From Takakia lepidozioides (lineage: Eukaryota > Streptophyta > Takakiopsida > Takakiales > Takakiaceae): 64,000 bases of DNA. The first letter of the stretch is position 1, and each line of letters begins with the position of its first letter. Location of the stretch: NCBI GenBank assembly GCA_030704615.1, contig CM060734.1:3224001-3288000 (forward strand), read 5' to 3'. Under the pieces are notes generated by a model. That model was not told the DNA's origin. It was given only the letters and a program-made list of their open reading frames with translations, and ran no database searches. The position numbers were made by a program, and so were the translations under genes. Of this stretch, positions 45,341-55,456 are shown one piece after another.

Positions 45341-46026
45341 AGAGGCCCGTGTGATTAGCACGATTTGATGGCCAGATTGGGTTGAAGAGGAACTTTGTAC
45401 ATTTGTCCAGCGGGGGCAAAGTGGAAGCCCATTTGAAACCAATTGGAGGGTGAAGCAATGCAAGAAGCTGCCAGGTAAACACTGTTCTGGCTCTTTTCCT
45501 CTTGCTTTTGCATTTCAAAGGTACAAATTGGTTTCCTGAATCTCTGTGGACTGAGAGAGACTATGCAAAAATGTTGTAGGACATTGTTTTGGAGAGAAAA
45601 AAGAGAGCAGAGGGAGATGAAGGAGGGTCAGAGCTAGCCCACCAACCTGGGAGTAGCCTCTGGGAATTAGCGTGGCTTTCCAACAGCAGGGTCCAGACCT
45701 TTTTACCATCTGGTGGTTGAGGAACATAGAAAATGAGGGGGGAGCAAGCTTGTGAGTCCATGCTTACCGGGGGTGGGGAGTCGACGGTCTCCTCCGGAAG
45801 CATGAATGTGATGGAGTGGTTTGCAGCCGCATTGGGGGAGATGTTGAATTGGTTGTTGCTTGCCAACACAATCTCTTTGTTCAGATTTGGCTTGAGTTGA
45901 GGTGGTGCAACTCCTTTCAGCTTCATCTTGTGCATGTTGTAATGCTCGTCCACCAACTTGCTCCCTTCCTCAAATATCTTCTTGCTGCGAGCCCACTCAT
46001 TGGGGTCTTTGACCCTGCAAGACAAG
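45341..46026 (-). pseudogene. Region upstream of the LINE endonuclease
   Basis: Minus-strand frames include VKDPNEWARSKKIFEEGSKL, HNMHKMKLKGVAPPQLKP-like sequence and MLPEETVDSPPPVSMDSQAC. They may be the LINE's first ORF or a host exon: a TTGTCTTGCAG acceptor-like site lies at about 46013-46023. The right-hand continuation lies beyond the TIR element, at 52315. Identity uncertain. Confidence 0.4.
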
Positions 46027-46035
46027 TAGTACTTG

Positions 46036-46073
46036 GAGGTTAGCTATTTCATGAGCATGAGCGGCATGAGCGG
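46036..46073 (+). repeat. Left terminal inverted repeat
   Basis: Begins GAGGTTAGCTATTTCATGAG and continues with two ATGAGCGG units. Pairs with the complement of 52268-52305: 17 of the first 21 positions agree, after which the subterminal ATGAGC and GGCATGAGC units are permuted. Confidence 0.7.
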
Positions 46074-46149
46074 AGTAGTAAGACAATCGGTTTTCATGAG
46101 CAGAAGTACAAATTTCGAAAATAAAAAATAAAAATAAAAACATTAATTT

Positions 46150-46429
46150 AATGCAATGTGTCATGAAAAACAAATATATTATTCGGCCCCTTGAAGGGAA
46201 AATTGTAGTTTTGACAGTTGTGCTCATGATATTTCGTCTTCCGCTCATGCCAATTCCCAGCGACATGTGCAAATATGGCGCCGAATTTCGCGGTAATAGG
46301 GTCCGTAACCTGAAAAAACGGCGACGTATTTCGCGGTAATAGGTCTCTCTGGCGAAAAATGGTGCCGAATTCCGCGGCTATAGGTCCCCTCATGACAGGT
46401 AATTCGGCGCCATTTTTGTTCCCCCTCAC
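46150..46429 (-). other. Intron with GGCGCC palindromes
   Basis: Follows the GTGAGG donor at 46429 of the upstream exon. It carries repeated segments such as AATTTCGCGGTAATAGG and CGGCGCCATTTTTG, the same palindrome family as the introns of the 1-5 kb gene and the adjacent satellites. No matching acceptor lies before the TIR end, so the gene is truncated inside this intron. Confidence 0.5.
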
Positions 46430-47523
46430 CAATTTGTGACAATGGGAACCAACGTGTATGCAAGCTCGGGTGCGGTCAGGGAAACGGTGCAACACATAAA
46501 ACTGCTTGACATTACAAACAGACATGCAGTGTGGTGGTTCTTTGCAATGCGCACACTTAAATGTGGAGTTCGGAACATTCTCCTGAGCTCGAAATGGTTG
46601 ATGAGTTGTGCCTATCCAATCGGTCTCGTTCCCGTGACCTCTGGATTTAAAGTGGAAGTAAGTTGGGGAGAAACACCGCAACGCGCCCGCACAAACAACG
46701 TAGCGCACCGGAAACCATCGAGCATCTTCATGCTGGTGGTTTTGGTAACGCACCAAGGATGACCGTCATGTTTTTTATCCATATCTGTCAACATTCCGGA
46801 CGCCCTCGAGTAGTCCGCCCGAGGAGGGAACTCAAAGAAGATATTACCGTTGACGTCGGCGGGAAGGCATGTAACCAATTTAATTGGGAACTTGCTGTAG
46901 TCCAGCCCGGCCAGCTCCGACCGGTGTCCCTCCAGGTGAAGCCCTCGCAGAATTTCAAGAATAGATCGAACTGCGGTGCTCGTGCTGGGAATATGACTCC
47001 CTCCTCCACTGACGTCCATTGAGGACTTGCCTGATCTCCAGGACGATCTCGGAACTTCCATGACCTCGTCTGAGTCGGACAGGTTGTGAACAACCCGGTT
47101 CTCGCTCGTCTTCATGGATGGGTTCGGCTCTGGATTTACTTCGTTGCGGACTTCTCTCTTTGAGGTAGCCACTCTTTGATTCGCGGATTGTTACGTGGAA
47201 GGCACCAGGATAGAAGGTGCATTTGGCGGGCAAATGAAGTCCCCAACAGCCCTGTATATGACGTTGTCCGATGGTGGAACTCGCCATTCCCTGCCATCGC
47301 CGAAATCATCGTGGAGCACAACAATACTCTCGACAACAAGGCCGTTTGAGTCCTTCCTTTCCTCCTCCAAAAAAACCGACCCCGGTTTCAGGTGGTATCG
47401 AACGCAGAGATATTTCTCCATCACCCGGCAGATCTCCCCTCTGCACGGAAATGAAGCTCTATGCTCGTGATGAGGGCAGTACACTGTAGCGCTCGGGTTT
47501 TCCGCCATGGGAGATGTGCACAC
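46430..47523 (-). pseudogene. Captured gene fragment with Cys/His cluster
   Basis: One frame runs from MAENPSATVYCPHHEHRASF through VMEKYLCVRYHLKPGSVFLE and EWRVPPSDNVIYRAVGDFIC. It crosses a single in-frame TAA (47191-47193) and continues as SDSDEVMEVPRSSWRSGK and SKFPIKLVTCLPADVNGNIF. A second segment (about 46640-46430) has GHGNETDWIGTTHQPFRAQE, then FKCAHCKEPPHCMSVCNVKQ and RTRACIHVGSHCHKL, giving C-x2-C-x5-C-x3-C then C-x-H-x3-H-x-H. It ends at a GTGAGG donor. The spacing suggests a zinc-binding DNA- or protein-interaction domain. I do not recognise the family; it could be a captured host gene or a novel transposase N-terminus. Confidence 0.5.
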
Positions 47524-47689
47524 AAGATTGCCAGGATAGCGTGCGGGGAAGCTCCCTGGTAGAAGGGGGATGCAGCGATGGGAAGGAATGCGGTGCCGAT
47601 TTGTCCGAGCGACGAAGCCTGATCCAAATCCAGGGAGCCAACTATCTCAAAAATCCACAGTCAGAGTATTAATGAACCTTGTCTCCGGA

Positions 47690-49670
47690 ATGCGGCCCCT
47701 GGTCTTTGCGCAATAACTGCCAACGGTATGCAGTCAAAAAGTGGGGGGCCGTCCGGATGATGTCGGCTGAAGGGGAGAAGTCGGCACCGTGCCGTCACAT
47801 TACTACCCCCGAATGGAAATTTGGCACCCAATATCCAACAGGGGCCGCACGGATGAAGTCGTCTGGGGCAGAGATGCCGGCACCTGTCCGACAGAAAATA
47901 TCCCCCGGATCGAAATTCAGCGCTGAATTTCCATTCGGATCCACCCAAAGGAAGTCCTGTCGGGGGGTCAGGCCGAAAACTGGCCGACATAAAAACCTCC
48001 GCGGATGGAAAAACGGCGCCGAATTTCCATCCGAGGCCTTTCGGATGCCGTTGGCTCGGGGGAAAGGCCGCCATCTGGCCCTCACATTACAACCCCGGAC
48101 GGAAATTCGGCACCGAATATACAACAGGGGAAGCCCGGATGAAGTCGCCTCGGGCGCAGAGGCCGGCGCGTGTGCGACAGTGAATATCCCTTGGATGGAG
48201 ATTCGGCGCCGAATTTCCCTCCGGGCCCCCCCAAAGGAAGTTGTGTCGGGGGGTCAGGCCGAAAACTGGCCGGCATAAAAACATCGCTAGATGGAAAAAC
48301 GGCGCCGAACTTCCGAGGCCTTTTGGATGCCGTCGGCTCGGGGGAAAGGCCGCCATCTGGCCCTCACATTGCAACCCCCGGACGGAAATTCGGCACCGAA
48401 TATACAACAGAGGAAGCCCGGATGAAGTCGCCTCGGGCGCAGAGGCCGGCGCGTGTGCGACAGAGAACATCCCCTGGATGGAGATTCGGCGCCGAATTTC
48501 CATCCGGGCCCCCCCAAAGGAAGTCGTGTCGGGGGGGTCAGGCCGAAAACTGGCCGGCATAAAAACATCGCCAGATGGAAAAACGGCGCCGAATTTCCAT
48601 CCGAGGTCTTTCGGATGCAGTCGGCTCGGGGGAAAGGCCGCCATCTGGCCCTCACATTGCAACCCCCGGACGGAAATTCGGCACCGAATATACAACAGGG
48701 GAAGCCCGGATGAAGTCGCCTCGGGTGCAGAGGCCGGCGCGTGTGCGACAACGAACATCCCCTGGATGGAGATTTGGCGCTGAATTTCCATCCGGGCCCC
48801 CCCAAAGGAAGTCGTGTCGGGGGGTCAGGCCGAAAACTGGCCGGCATAAAAACATCCCCAGATGGAAAAACGGCACCGAATTTCCATCCAGGGCGGTTCG
48901 GATGCAGTCGGGGAGGGGGGAGAGGCCGGCACCTGGCCGTCACATTTCAACCCCTGGTCGGAAATTCGGCACCGAATATCCAACAGGGGACGCCCGAATG
49001 AAGTCACCTCGGGCGTAGAGGCCGGCACGTGTTCGACAGAGAGCATCCCCTGGATTGAGATTCGGCGCCGAATTTCCATCCGGGCCCCCCCAAAGGAAGT
49101 CGTGTCGGGGGGTCAGACCGAAAACTGGTCGACATAAAAACCTCCCCAGATGGAAAAACGACGCCGAATTTCCATCCGGGGCCGTTCCAATGCCGTCGGG
49201 GAGGGGGGAGAGGCCGGCACTTGGCCGTCATATTTCAACCCCCGGACGGAAATTCGGCACCGAATATCCAATAGAGCGGTGGAGAGGTCGGCACCTCTCC
49301 GACAGAGACCATCCCCCGGATGGAAATTCGGCGCCGAATTTCCATCGGGGCCCCCTCAAAGAAAGTCGTAAAAACCTCCCCAGATGGAAAAACGGCGCCG
49401 AATTTCCATCCGGGGCTGTTCCAATGCAGTCGGGGAGGGGGGAGAGGCCAACACCTGGCCGTCATATTTCAACCCCCGGACGGAAACTCGGCACCGAATA
49501 TCCAACAGAGCGGCGGAGAGGCCGGCACCTCTCCGACAGAGACCATCCCCCGGATGGAAATTCGGCGCCGAATTTCCATCGGGGCCCCATCAAAGGAAGT
49601 CGCAGAAACCTCCCAGAATGGAAAAACGGCGCCGAATTTCCGTCCGAGGCTGTTCCGATTTGCCTGTAGC
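47690..49670. repeat. Satellite array 1, ~286-bp unit
   Basis: Five units with a (C/G)GACATAAAAACATCG-type landmark at 47985, 48271, 48555, 48842 and 49130 (spacing 284-288), then two shorter units of about 240 bp. Each unit holds several copies of the palindrome AAATTCGGCGCCGAATTT. The period is not a multiple of three, and the long open frames on both strands rotate from unit to unit, so they are not proteins. Confidence 0.92.
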
Positions 49671-50290
49671 AGTGAAGGATTCCAAGAAAAATCCGAAAAA
49701 TCAATCGGACACACTCAGAATTACCTTCAGGAAGGTAATTCAGCACTCAGAATTACATGCTGGAAGGTAATTCATCGATCAGAATTACCTGCAGGAAGGT
49801 AATTCAGCGCTTCGAAATTCCTGGCGAATGGAAATTCGGCGCCGAATATCCATACGCCAGCGATCCGACTTACCTGCTGGATGGAAATTCGGAGCCGGAT
49901 TTCCATCCATCCGCCTCCGAATTACCTTCTTGAGGGAAATTTCGCGCGCCGCCCTACCCGCGCGGATGGAAATTCGGCGCCGGATTTCCATCCATCCGCT
50001 TCGGAATTACCTGCGTGAGGAAAATTTCGCGCGCCGCCCTACCTGCGCGGATGGAAATCCGGCGCCGGATTTCCATCCATCCGTTCTCCGAATTACCTGC
50101 ATGATGGAAATTTTGCGCGCCGACCTACCTGGCGGATGGAAATCCGGCGCCGGATTTCCATCCATCCGCTCTTCGAATTACCTGCATGACGGAAATTTTG
50201 CGCGCCGACCTAGCTGGCGGATGGAAATCCGGCGCCGGATTTTCATCGATCCGCTCTTCGAGTTACCTGCATGACTGGAAAAATGGCGCC
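49671..50290. repeat. Satellite array 2, ~86-bp unit
   Basis: After a short run of AGAATTACCT(G/T)C(A/C)GGAAGGTAATTCA repeats (49715-49805), units of about 85-90 bases alternate GGAAATCCGGCGCCGGATTT with CGAATTACCTGCATGA and GGAAATTTTGCGCGCCG. The central palindrome is shifted from TCGGCGCCGA (array 1) to CCGGCGCCGG. Further copies reappear at 50500-50640. Confidence 0.88.
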
Positions 50291-52140
50291 GAATTTCCGA
50301 TTTTGGTGCTAATCAGATCTGGGACTTAGCCATTTTCGGCCCCGAAATGGAAAAATGTCACCGAAAAAAAAAAAAACAAAAAAAAAACGCCATTTTTCCA
50401 GTTTGGGGCCGAAAACTGCTAAGTCCCAGATCTGACTGGCACCCAAAATCGGAAATTCGGCGCCATTTTTCCAGTCATGCAGGTAATTCGAAGAGCGGAT
50501 CGATGGAAATCCGGCGCCGGATTTTCATCCATCCGCTCTTCGAATTACCTGCATGACGGAAATTTTGCGCGCCGACTTATCTGGCGGATGGAAATCCGGC
50601 GCCGGATTTCCATCCATCCGCTCTTCGAATTACCTGCATGACTGGAAAAATGGCGCCGAATTTCCGATTTTGGTGTCAGTCAGATCTAGGACTTAGCCAT
50701 TTTCGGCCCCGAAATGGAAAAATGGCGCCGGAAAAAATAAAAAAAATAAAAAAATGCCATTTTTCCAGTTCGGGGCCGAAAACGGCTAAGTCCCAGATCT
50801 GACTGGCACCCAAAATCGGAAATTCAGCTCCATTTTTCCAGTTCTGGGACTTAGCCATTTTCGGGCCCGAAATGGAAAAATGGCGCTGAAAAAAAAGAAA
50901 AAAAGAAAAAAAAAACGCCATTTGTCCTGTTCGGGGCCGAAAACGGCTAAGGCCCAGATCTGACTGGCACCCAAAACCGCAAATTCAGCGCCATTTTTCC
51001 AGTTCTGGGACTTAGCCATTTTCGGGCCCGAAATGGAAAAATGGCGTCGGAAAAAAAAAAACAAAAAAAAAAACGCCATTTTTCCAGTTCGGGCCGAAAA
51101 CGGCTAACTCCCAGATCTGACTTGCACCCAAAATCGGAAATTCGGCGCCATTTTTCCAGTTCTGGGCCCAGTCAGATCTGGGACTTAGCCATTTTCGGCC
51201 CCGAAATGGAGAAATGGCGCCGAAAAAAAACAAAAAAAAAAACGTCATTTTTCCAGTTCGGGGCCGGAAACGGCCAAGTCCCAGATCTGACTGGCACCCA
51301 AAATCGGAAATTCGGCGCCATTTTTCCAGTTCTGGGCCCAGTCAGATCCGGGACTTAGCCATTTTCGGCCCCGAAATGGAAAAATGGCGCCGAAAACAAA
51401 AAAAAAACAAAAAAAAAACGCCGTTTTTCCAGTTCGGGCCCGAAAACGGCTAAGTCCCAGATCTGACTGGCACCCATAATCGGAAATTCGGCGCCATTTT
51501 TCCAGTTCTGGGCCCAGTCAGATCTGGGACTTAGCCATTTTCGGCCCCGAACAAGAAAAATGGCGCCGGAAAAAAAAAAAAAAAAAAAAAAAAAAAACGG
51601 CCATTTTCCGGGGCCGAAAACGGCAAAGTCCCAGATCTGGCTGGCACCCAAAATCGGAAATTCGGCGCCATTTTTCCAGTTCGGGGCCTAGTCAGATCTG
51701 GGACTTAGCCATTTTCGGCCCCGAAAATGGCTAAGTCCCTACAATGGCTGGAACTGCAACTGGAAATTCGGCACCATTTTTCCAGTTCCGCGCCCTATCA
51801 GATCTGGGACTTAGCCATTTTCGGCCCCGAACTGGAAAAATGACGCCATTTTTCCAGTTCGGGGCCGAAAATGGCTAAGTCCCTAGGGTGGCTGGCACCA
51901 AAATCAGAAATTCGGCGCCATTTTTCCAGTTCCGGGCCTAGTCAAATCTGGGACTTAGCCATTTTCGGCCCGAACTGGTAAAATGGCACCGAAAAAAAAA
52001 AAAAAAAAAACGCCATTTTTCTAGTTCGGGGCCTAAAATGGCTAAGTCCCAGATCTGACTAGCACCAAAATCGGGAATTCGGCGCCATTTTTCCAGTTCC
52101 GGGCCCAGTCAGATCTGGGACTTAGCCATTTTCGGCAAGT
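50290..52140. repeat. Satellite array 3: hairpin units with A-rich loops
   Basis: About ten units. Each has AGATCTGGGACTTAGCCATT, TTCGGCCCCGAAATGG, AAAAATGGCGCC, then a run of roughly 10-30 A (often broken by single C, T or G), then the reverse complement of the same arms. Units can therefore fold into long hairpins with an A-rich loop. Spacers contain AAATCGGAAATTCGGCGCCA. Later units (51.7-51.9 kb) lack the A run and are near-perfect palindromes. Confidence 0.9.
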
Positions 52141-52267
52141 AAATGTAATAAAATGTTGCATTTCAAGTCCACTGGTGCCACATTGCAACTTCACATGACC
52201 CTATTTCCGTGCCTCCTAACCCTATTTCCGTGGACTTACAATGGTCTGCTCATGTTTTTTTTTTTTG

Positions 52268-52305
52268 CCGCTCATGCTCATGCCGCTCATGAAATAGCAG
52301 CCCCC
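52268..52305 (-). repeat. Right terminal inverted repeat
   Basis: Reverse complement begins GGGGGCTGCTATTTCATGAG and continues through ATGAGC/GGCATGAGC units to an A homopolymer. It is the partner of 46036-46073 and is followed by the 9-bp duplication TAGTACTTG. Confidence 0.7.
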
Positions 52306-52585
52306 TAGTACTTGCACACCCATAACCAGGAGTCATGTGCCCCTGAAGTATCCAGATTTCTACTGTATAAAACTGGCAGCACATGAACAATTGCCAAATC
52401 AGCATGAAACGATTCCTATAGAAATCAGCTACATGAACATCGGCAGTATGAAACACCTTGCAGTACATATGATTCTTGAGATTGTTTGCACGGATTATTT
52501 GTGTTTGTGCCTTCAAGTGACGAACATTTTCCGCCATAGGGCAGAAGAGGTGCATTGGCCACATTAAACGGTTGATGTGATACCA

Positions 52586-52617
52586 TTTCACAAATGTATC
52601 ACATCGCATTTGTGAAA
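52586..52617. repeat. Perfect 11-bp hairpin
   Basis: TTTCACAAATG and its complement CATTTGTGAAA are separated by ten bases. Related to the duplicated GTATCACAT motif around it. First of four hairpins in a row. Confidence 0.8.
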
Positions 52618-52939
52618 ATGTATCACATGAACCGTTCCATGTGGCCTAGGTAAGTCTTCGACTAGTACGAGACCAATGTAGTCTACGGGGAGGCATGATT
52701 GGCAGACGAGGACGTGTTACCTTTAGCCTCCCACCAACAACAAGAGATCATTTCAGAAGCGCTTCAAGTGACGAACGAAATGGTTCATCTGACATCATCC
52801 AAATGTTGAACATGCTGAGGTCTTCTGTAATGTGTTCTGCTTTGTAATGCGGTGCTTCTCTAGTTTTTTTTTTTGTCCAATTTGATGACATTCTCGATCT
52901 GGAAGACATCCAGACGTGTATAGAAATCCTTCAAAAATA

Positions 52940-53002
52940 AAATAACCATCAAAATTTGAAGCTGCGGTCTGGGAATGAGGCTTCAAATTTTGATGGTTAT
53001 TT
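52940..53002. repeat. Perfect 23-bp hairpin, 17-nt loop
   Basis: The 23-base arm at 52940-52962 (starting AAATAACCATCAAAATTTG) is matched exactly by its complement at 52980-53002. The perfect arms and short loop suggest a young foldback or an RNA hairpin. Confidence 0.9.
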
Positions 53003-53005
53003 GGT

Positions 53006-53215
53006 TTGCTACTCCCATGCCAACAACATCAGGTCCACTGAGACTGTCATATTCCGAATTCTGTATCAGCTACCACGGACATGAAACCAGGAACTGAGCA
53101 CCAAATCTCCAATTCATTCTATTTATGGTGGGTCGTGGCTGACCGGGGTGGCTGATACGTTCGTTTGAACATGACAATCTCAGAGGACCTGATGTTGTTG
53201 GCATGAGAATAGCAA
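53006..53215. repeat. Imperfect ~67-bp inverted repeat
   Basis: The left arm (53006-53073, CATGCCAACAACATCAGGTC … GTATCAGC) and right arm (53147-53215, reverse) pair at roughly 80-85% by eye, around a 73-base spacer. Starts four bases after the previous hairpin. Confidence 0.8.
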
Positions 53216-53448
53216 AAAGACTTCTACAGAATCCAACTAGAGGAACAACAATAGCATCAAACACCTTACAGTAAATATGATTGTTGACATTGGTTGTGAC
53301 AGCTCCAATCAATAGAGAACTCGCACCATCAGCTGCGCTCCAGCAGCAGTACCGGTCCCCCGAGTAAATAAAGTTCCGTTGGAATACTAAATTGCATATG
53401 CTCGAACCTCACAGATGTCATTTCAACAAAACCGGCCGTGTACTGTGT

Positions 53449-53816
53449 CACTGTTTGTATGTTCCAATGTTTCAATGTTTCTGACATGGTACTGAGAAAA
53501 CGATATATTGGTTCTGTAGGAGTTAGACAACAAACATTCAATATCTCATTCAAATGTCAACACTACCATGAGAGGCATGGATCTGAAAGCAATATGTGTA
53601 CATGTGACCTCCGGACATTCAAGTAGACCATTCGCAGGACCTAGTATCAAACGTTCGAGGTCGCACGTGCACCTGTTACTTTCTGATCCATGCCTCTGGT
53701 AGTGTCGCACATCCGAATGAGATGTGGGACGTTTGTTGTTTAACTCCTACGGAACTAATACATCGTTTTCTTAGAACCCTATCAGAAACGTTGGAACATT
53801 ACAAATATAAACAGTG
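53449..53816. repeat. Imperfect ~160-bp inverted repeat
   Basis: Arms at 53449-53610 and 53659-53816 pair along their whole length with scattered mismatches and small indels (for example CACTGTTT at the outer end, GAAAACGAT, CGTAGGAGTTA and AGGCATGGATC). The spacer is 48 bases. It could be a foldback MITE or a source of double-stranded RNA. Confidence 0.85.
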
Positions 53817-53984
53817 AGACATACACAAACCATTTATGTTGCAATGACAAGTGTCAGGGTTGAGCATATGCAATGTAGTTTTTACAATGAGACTTTAATT
53901 ATTACATGCACGATCAAAATTGAGTTATGTCTTCACAAATAAACCATTGTACCGCCGCAAATCTAATATCTATGAGACTATGGT

Positions 53985-55456
53985 CTACTCCGTCCTATAT
54001 ACGTCTACTGGCTCAGGCCAATAGAATGGCTTGCCCATGAACCGACGTACTACGTGGGCTAAAGTGACTCTCTCCCTCTTGTTGTCATTGTACAACCTTT
54101 GTAGCATTGAATCCCAACAACATCCCGTAGATTGATCCTCGAACATACTGGAATCATAATGAGAGCTACCATTTATTAGTACCGTTATCTTCCCAATGGC
54201 AAAGGCCTCCGACGTCATGTCCTGGGTAGGGGGGGGGAGGGGGGGGCATTCGCATTAAAACCGATGCATATCTTTTTCCACCCACCATCTTTTCGCGAGT
54301 TCCCGGTCCAACTTGTCTTGGTTTTCAAATTGGTACGGCGAGGCTTTGCGCATCTCCAATGGGGTGGCTAAGCCCCAATCACACGCCCCAATCTTGATCT
54401 CCTCGGTGCCATCTGGAAAATGCACCAAGATGTTGTCGGAGGACAAGTCGTTGTGCATGACACCGTTCTTATGGACAACATCCACGATGCATACTAGTGC
54501 CCATGCAAGTTTACTGCACACTTTATGGAAACGAAGCAAGCGATCGGTTTCCTGGAATTCTTCTTCCGTTTTTTTTTTTTTCCCACAATCTCCATGTTGT
54601 CCCAATCGTTGCCCCATTTTCTGTCAAGGTTCATCATGTCGCGTATTGTCCACCCATTCCACCAGCGAGTGTAACCCTCTACCTCACGTGCATTCACAGT
54701 AAAATTTGAGATAACACCCGGATGTTGAAACTTCACTGTCAAATACTCGTCGTTATGTTGTCTCAGTGCCTTTTTCTAGATTTTTGGACTTGGTTTTTTC
54801 CCCGCTAGTTCCCAACACTCCGATATTCTCGAATCGCCAACAATCCTACACTGACGGACCTTAGCATACCCTCATTCTTGGTAAGGGCCAATCTGTACCA
54901 CCCTCGCACTTGAGTTCATGTAATAAAGAGAAGTCGTGTCTCCCCCGCCCGATGACCCCGCCTTCCAAGGGACTAACCTGGTCCGGCGATGTGAATTATG
55001 ACTTGCCGAGTGCGCCCAATACTCGACACGCCGCATTAACTCGGCTTCATGGGAGGACACCTGACTCTCGGTTGTTCTACCCTTCCATGTCTTCATTAGC
55101 TGCCTCAAATTCCACGTGGCATTTTTTGCCCTGCTTTGGATCCACCGATTGAAATTCGGCTTGTCCCTGTCCGCCGTCCACTTATCCCTAGCCAAAACGT
55201 CCGTCATTTTCCTCTCCATATTCTGCTGAAAAATCTGAAACCCCTCCCATCCATGCCTGACATAAGCACTCTCCAGCCTCATCATGTCCCTAACACTGAA
55301 ATAATTAATTACCACTTGTTTCACCCTATCCAAGGCATTCGGTCCCGGGTAGTCTTGCTTGTTGACCTGGCTATCCCGCTCGTGGGCACATTTTCTCTTC
55401 CTCCAATCCCTAGACAACAACCCCGCCCCAGAACTTGAATTCACAACCCCCGACAT
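53985..55456 (-). pseudogene. Protein-kinase-like pseudogene
   Basis: An intronless frame starts at ATG (55456) with MSGVVNSSSGAGLLSRDWRK. A helical N-terminal region follows (VKQVVINYFSVRDMMRLESA, RARDKW-like segment). The same frame passes two stops (54872-54874; near 54779) and continues as EYLTVKFQHPGVISNF and WNGWTIRDMMNLDRKWGNDW. After a frameshift in an A run (54570-54582 on this strand) it shows the catalytic loop MHNDLSSDNILV (about 54455-54420) and CDWGLA (about 54383-54366), with DWG in place of DFG. A C-terminal segment ends TLAHVVRRFMGKPFYWPEPV. HxDL…N plus a DxG motif place it in the kinase fold. Stops and frameshifts without introns suggest a decayed or retro-copied gene; substrate unknown. 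Confidence 0.7.

Larger units (their letters stand above)
46036..52305. mobile_element. 6.27-kb TIR element with 9-bp TSD and satellite cargo
   Basis: Flanked by the perfect 9-mer TAGTACTTG (46027-46035 and 52306-52314). Ends are inverted: left GAGGTTAGCTATTTCATGAG, right (reverse complement) GGGGGCTGCTATTTCATGAG, followed on both sides by ATGAGCGGC-type repeats in different order. A 9-bp duplication fits Mutator-like elements (9-11 bp). No transposase is recognised. Contents are part of an intron-containing gene (46430-47523, minus) and three consecutive satellite arrays (47.7-52.1 kb). Interpretation: a nonautonomous Pack-MULE-like element that captured a gene fragment, or an autonomous element of an unknown family. 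Confidence 0.7.

Noticed and set aside
47679-49770. Long overlapping open frames on both strands in the satellite (up to 234 codons)
   Set aside because: They arise from stop-poor tandem repeats. The period (~286) is not a multiple of three, frames rotate between units, and all frames are similarly open.
50290-52140. CRISPR-like appearance of regularly repeated units
   Set aside because: Units are long, palindromic, A-loop containing and contiguous, without unique spacers or cas genes, in a eukaryotic context.
54226-54247. G-run as a designed quadruplex regulatory site
   Set aside because: Simple homopolymer within the decayed kinase sequence; nothing nearby suggests regulation.
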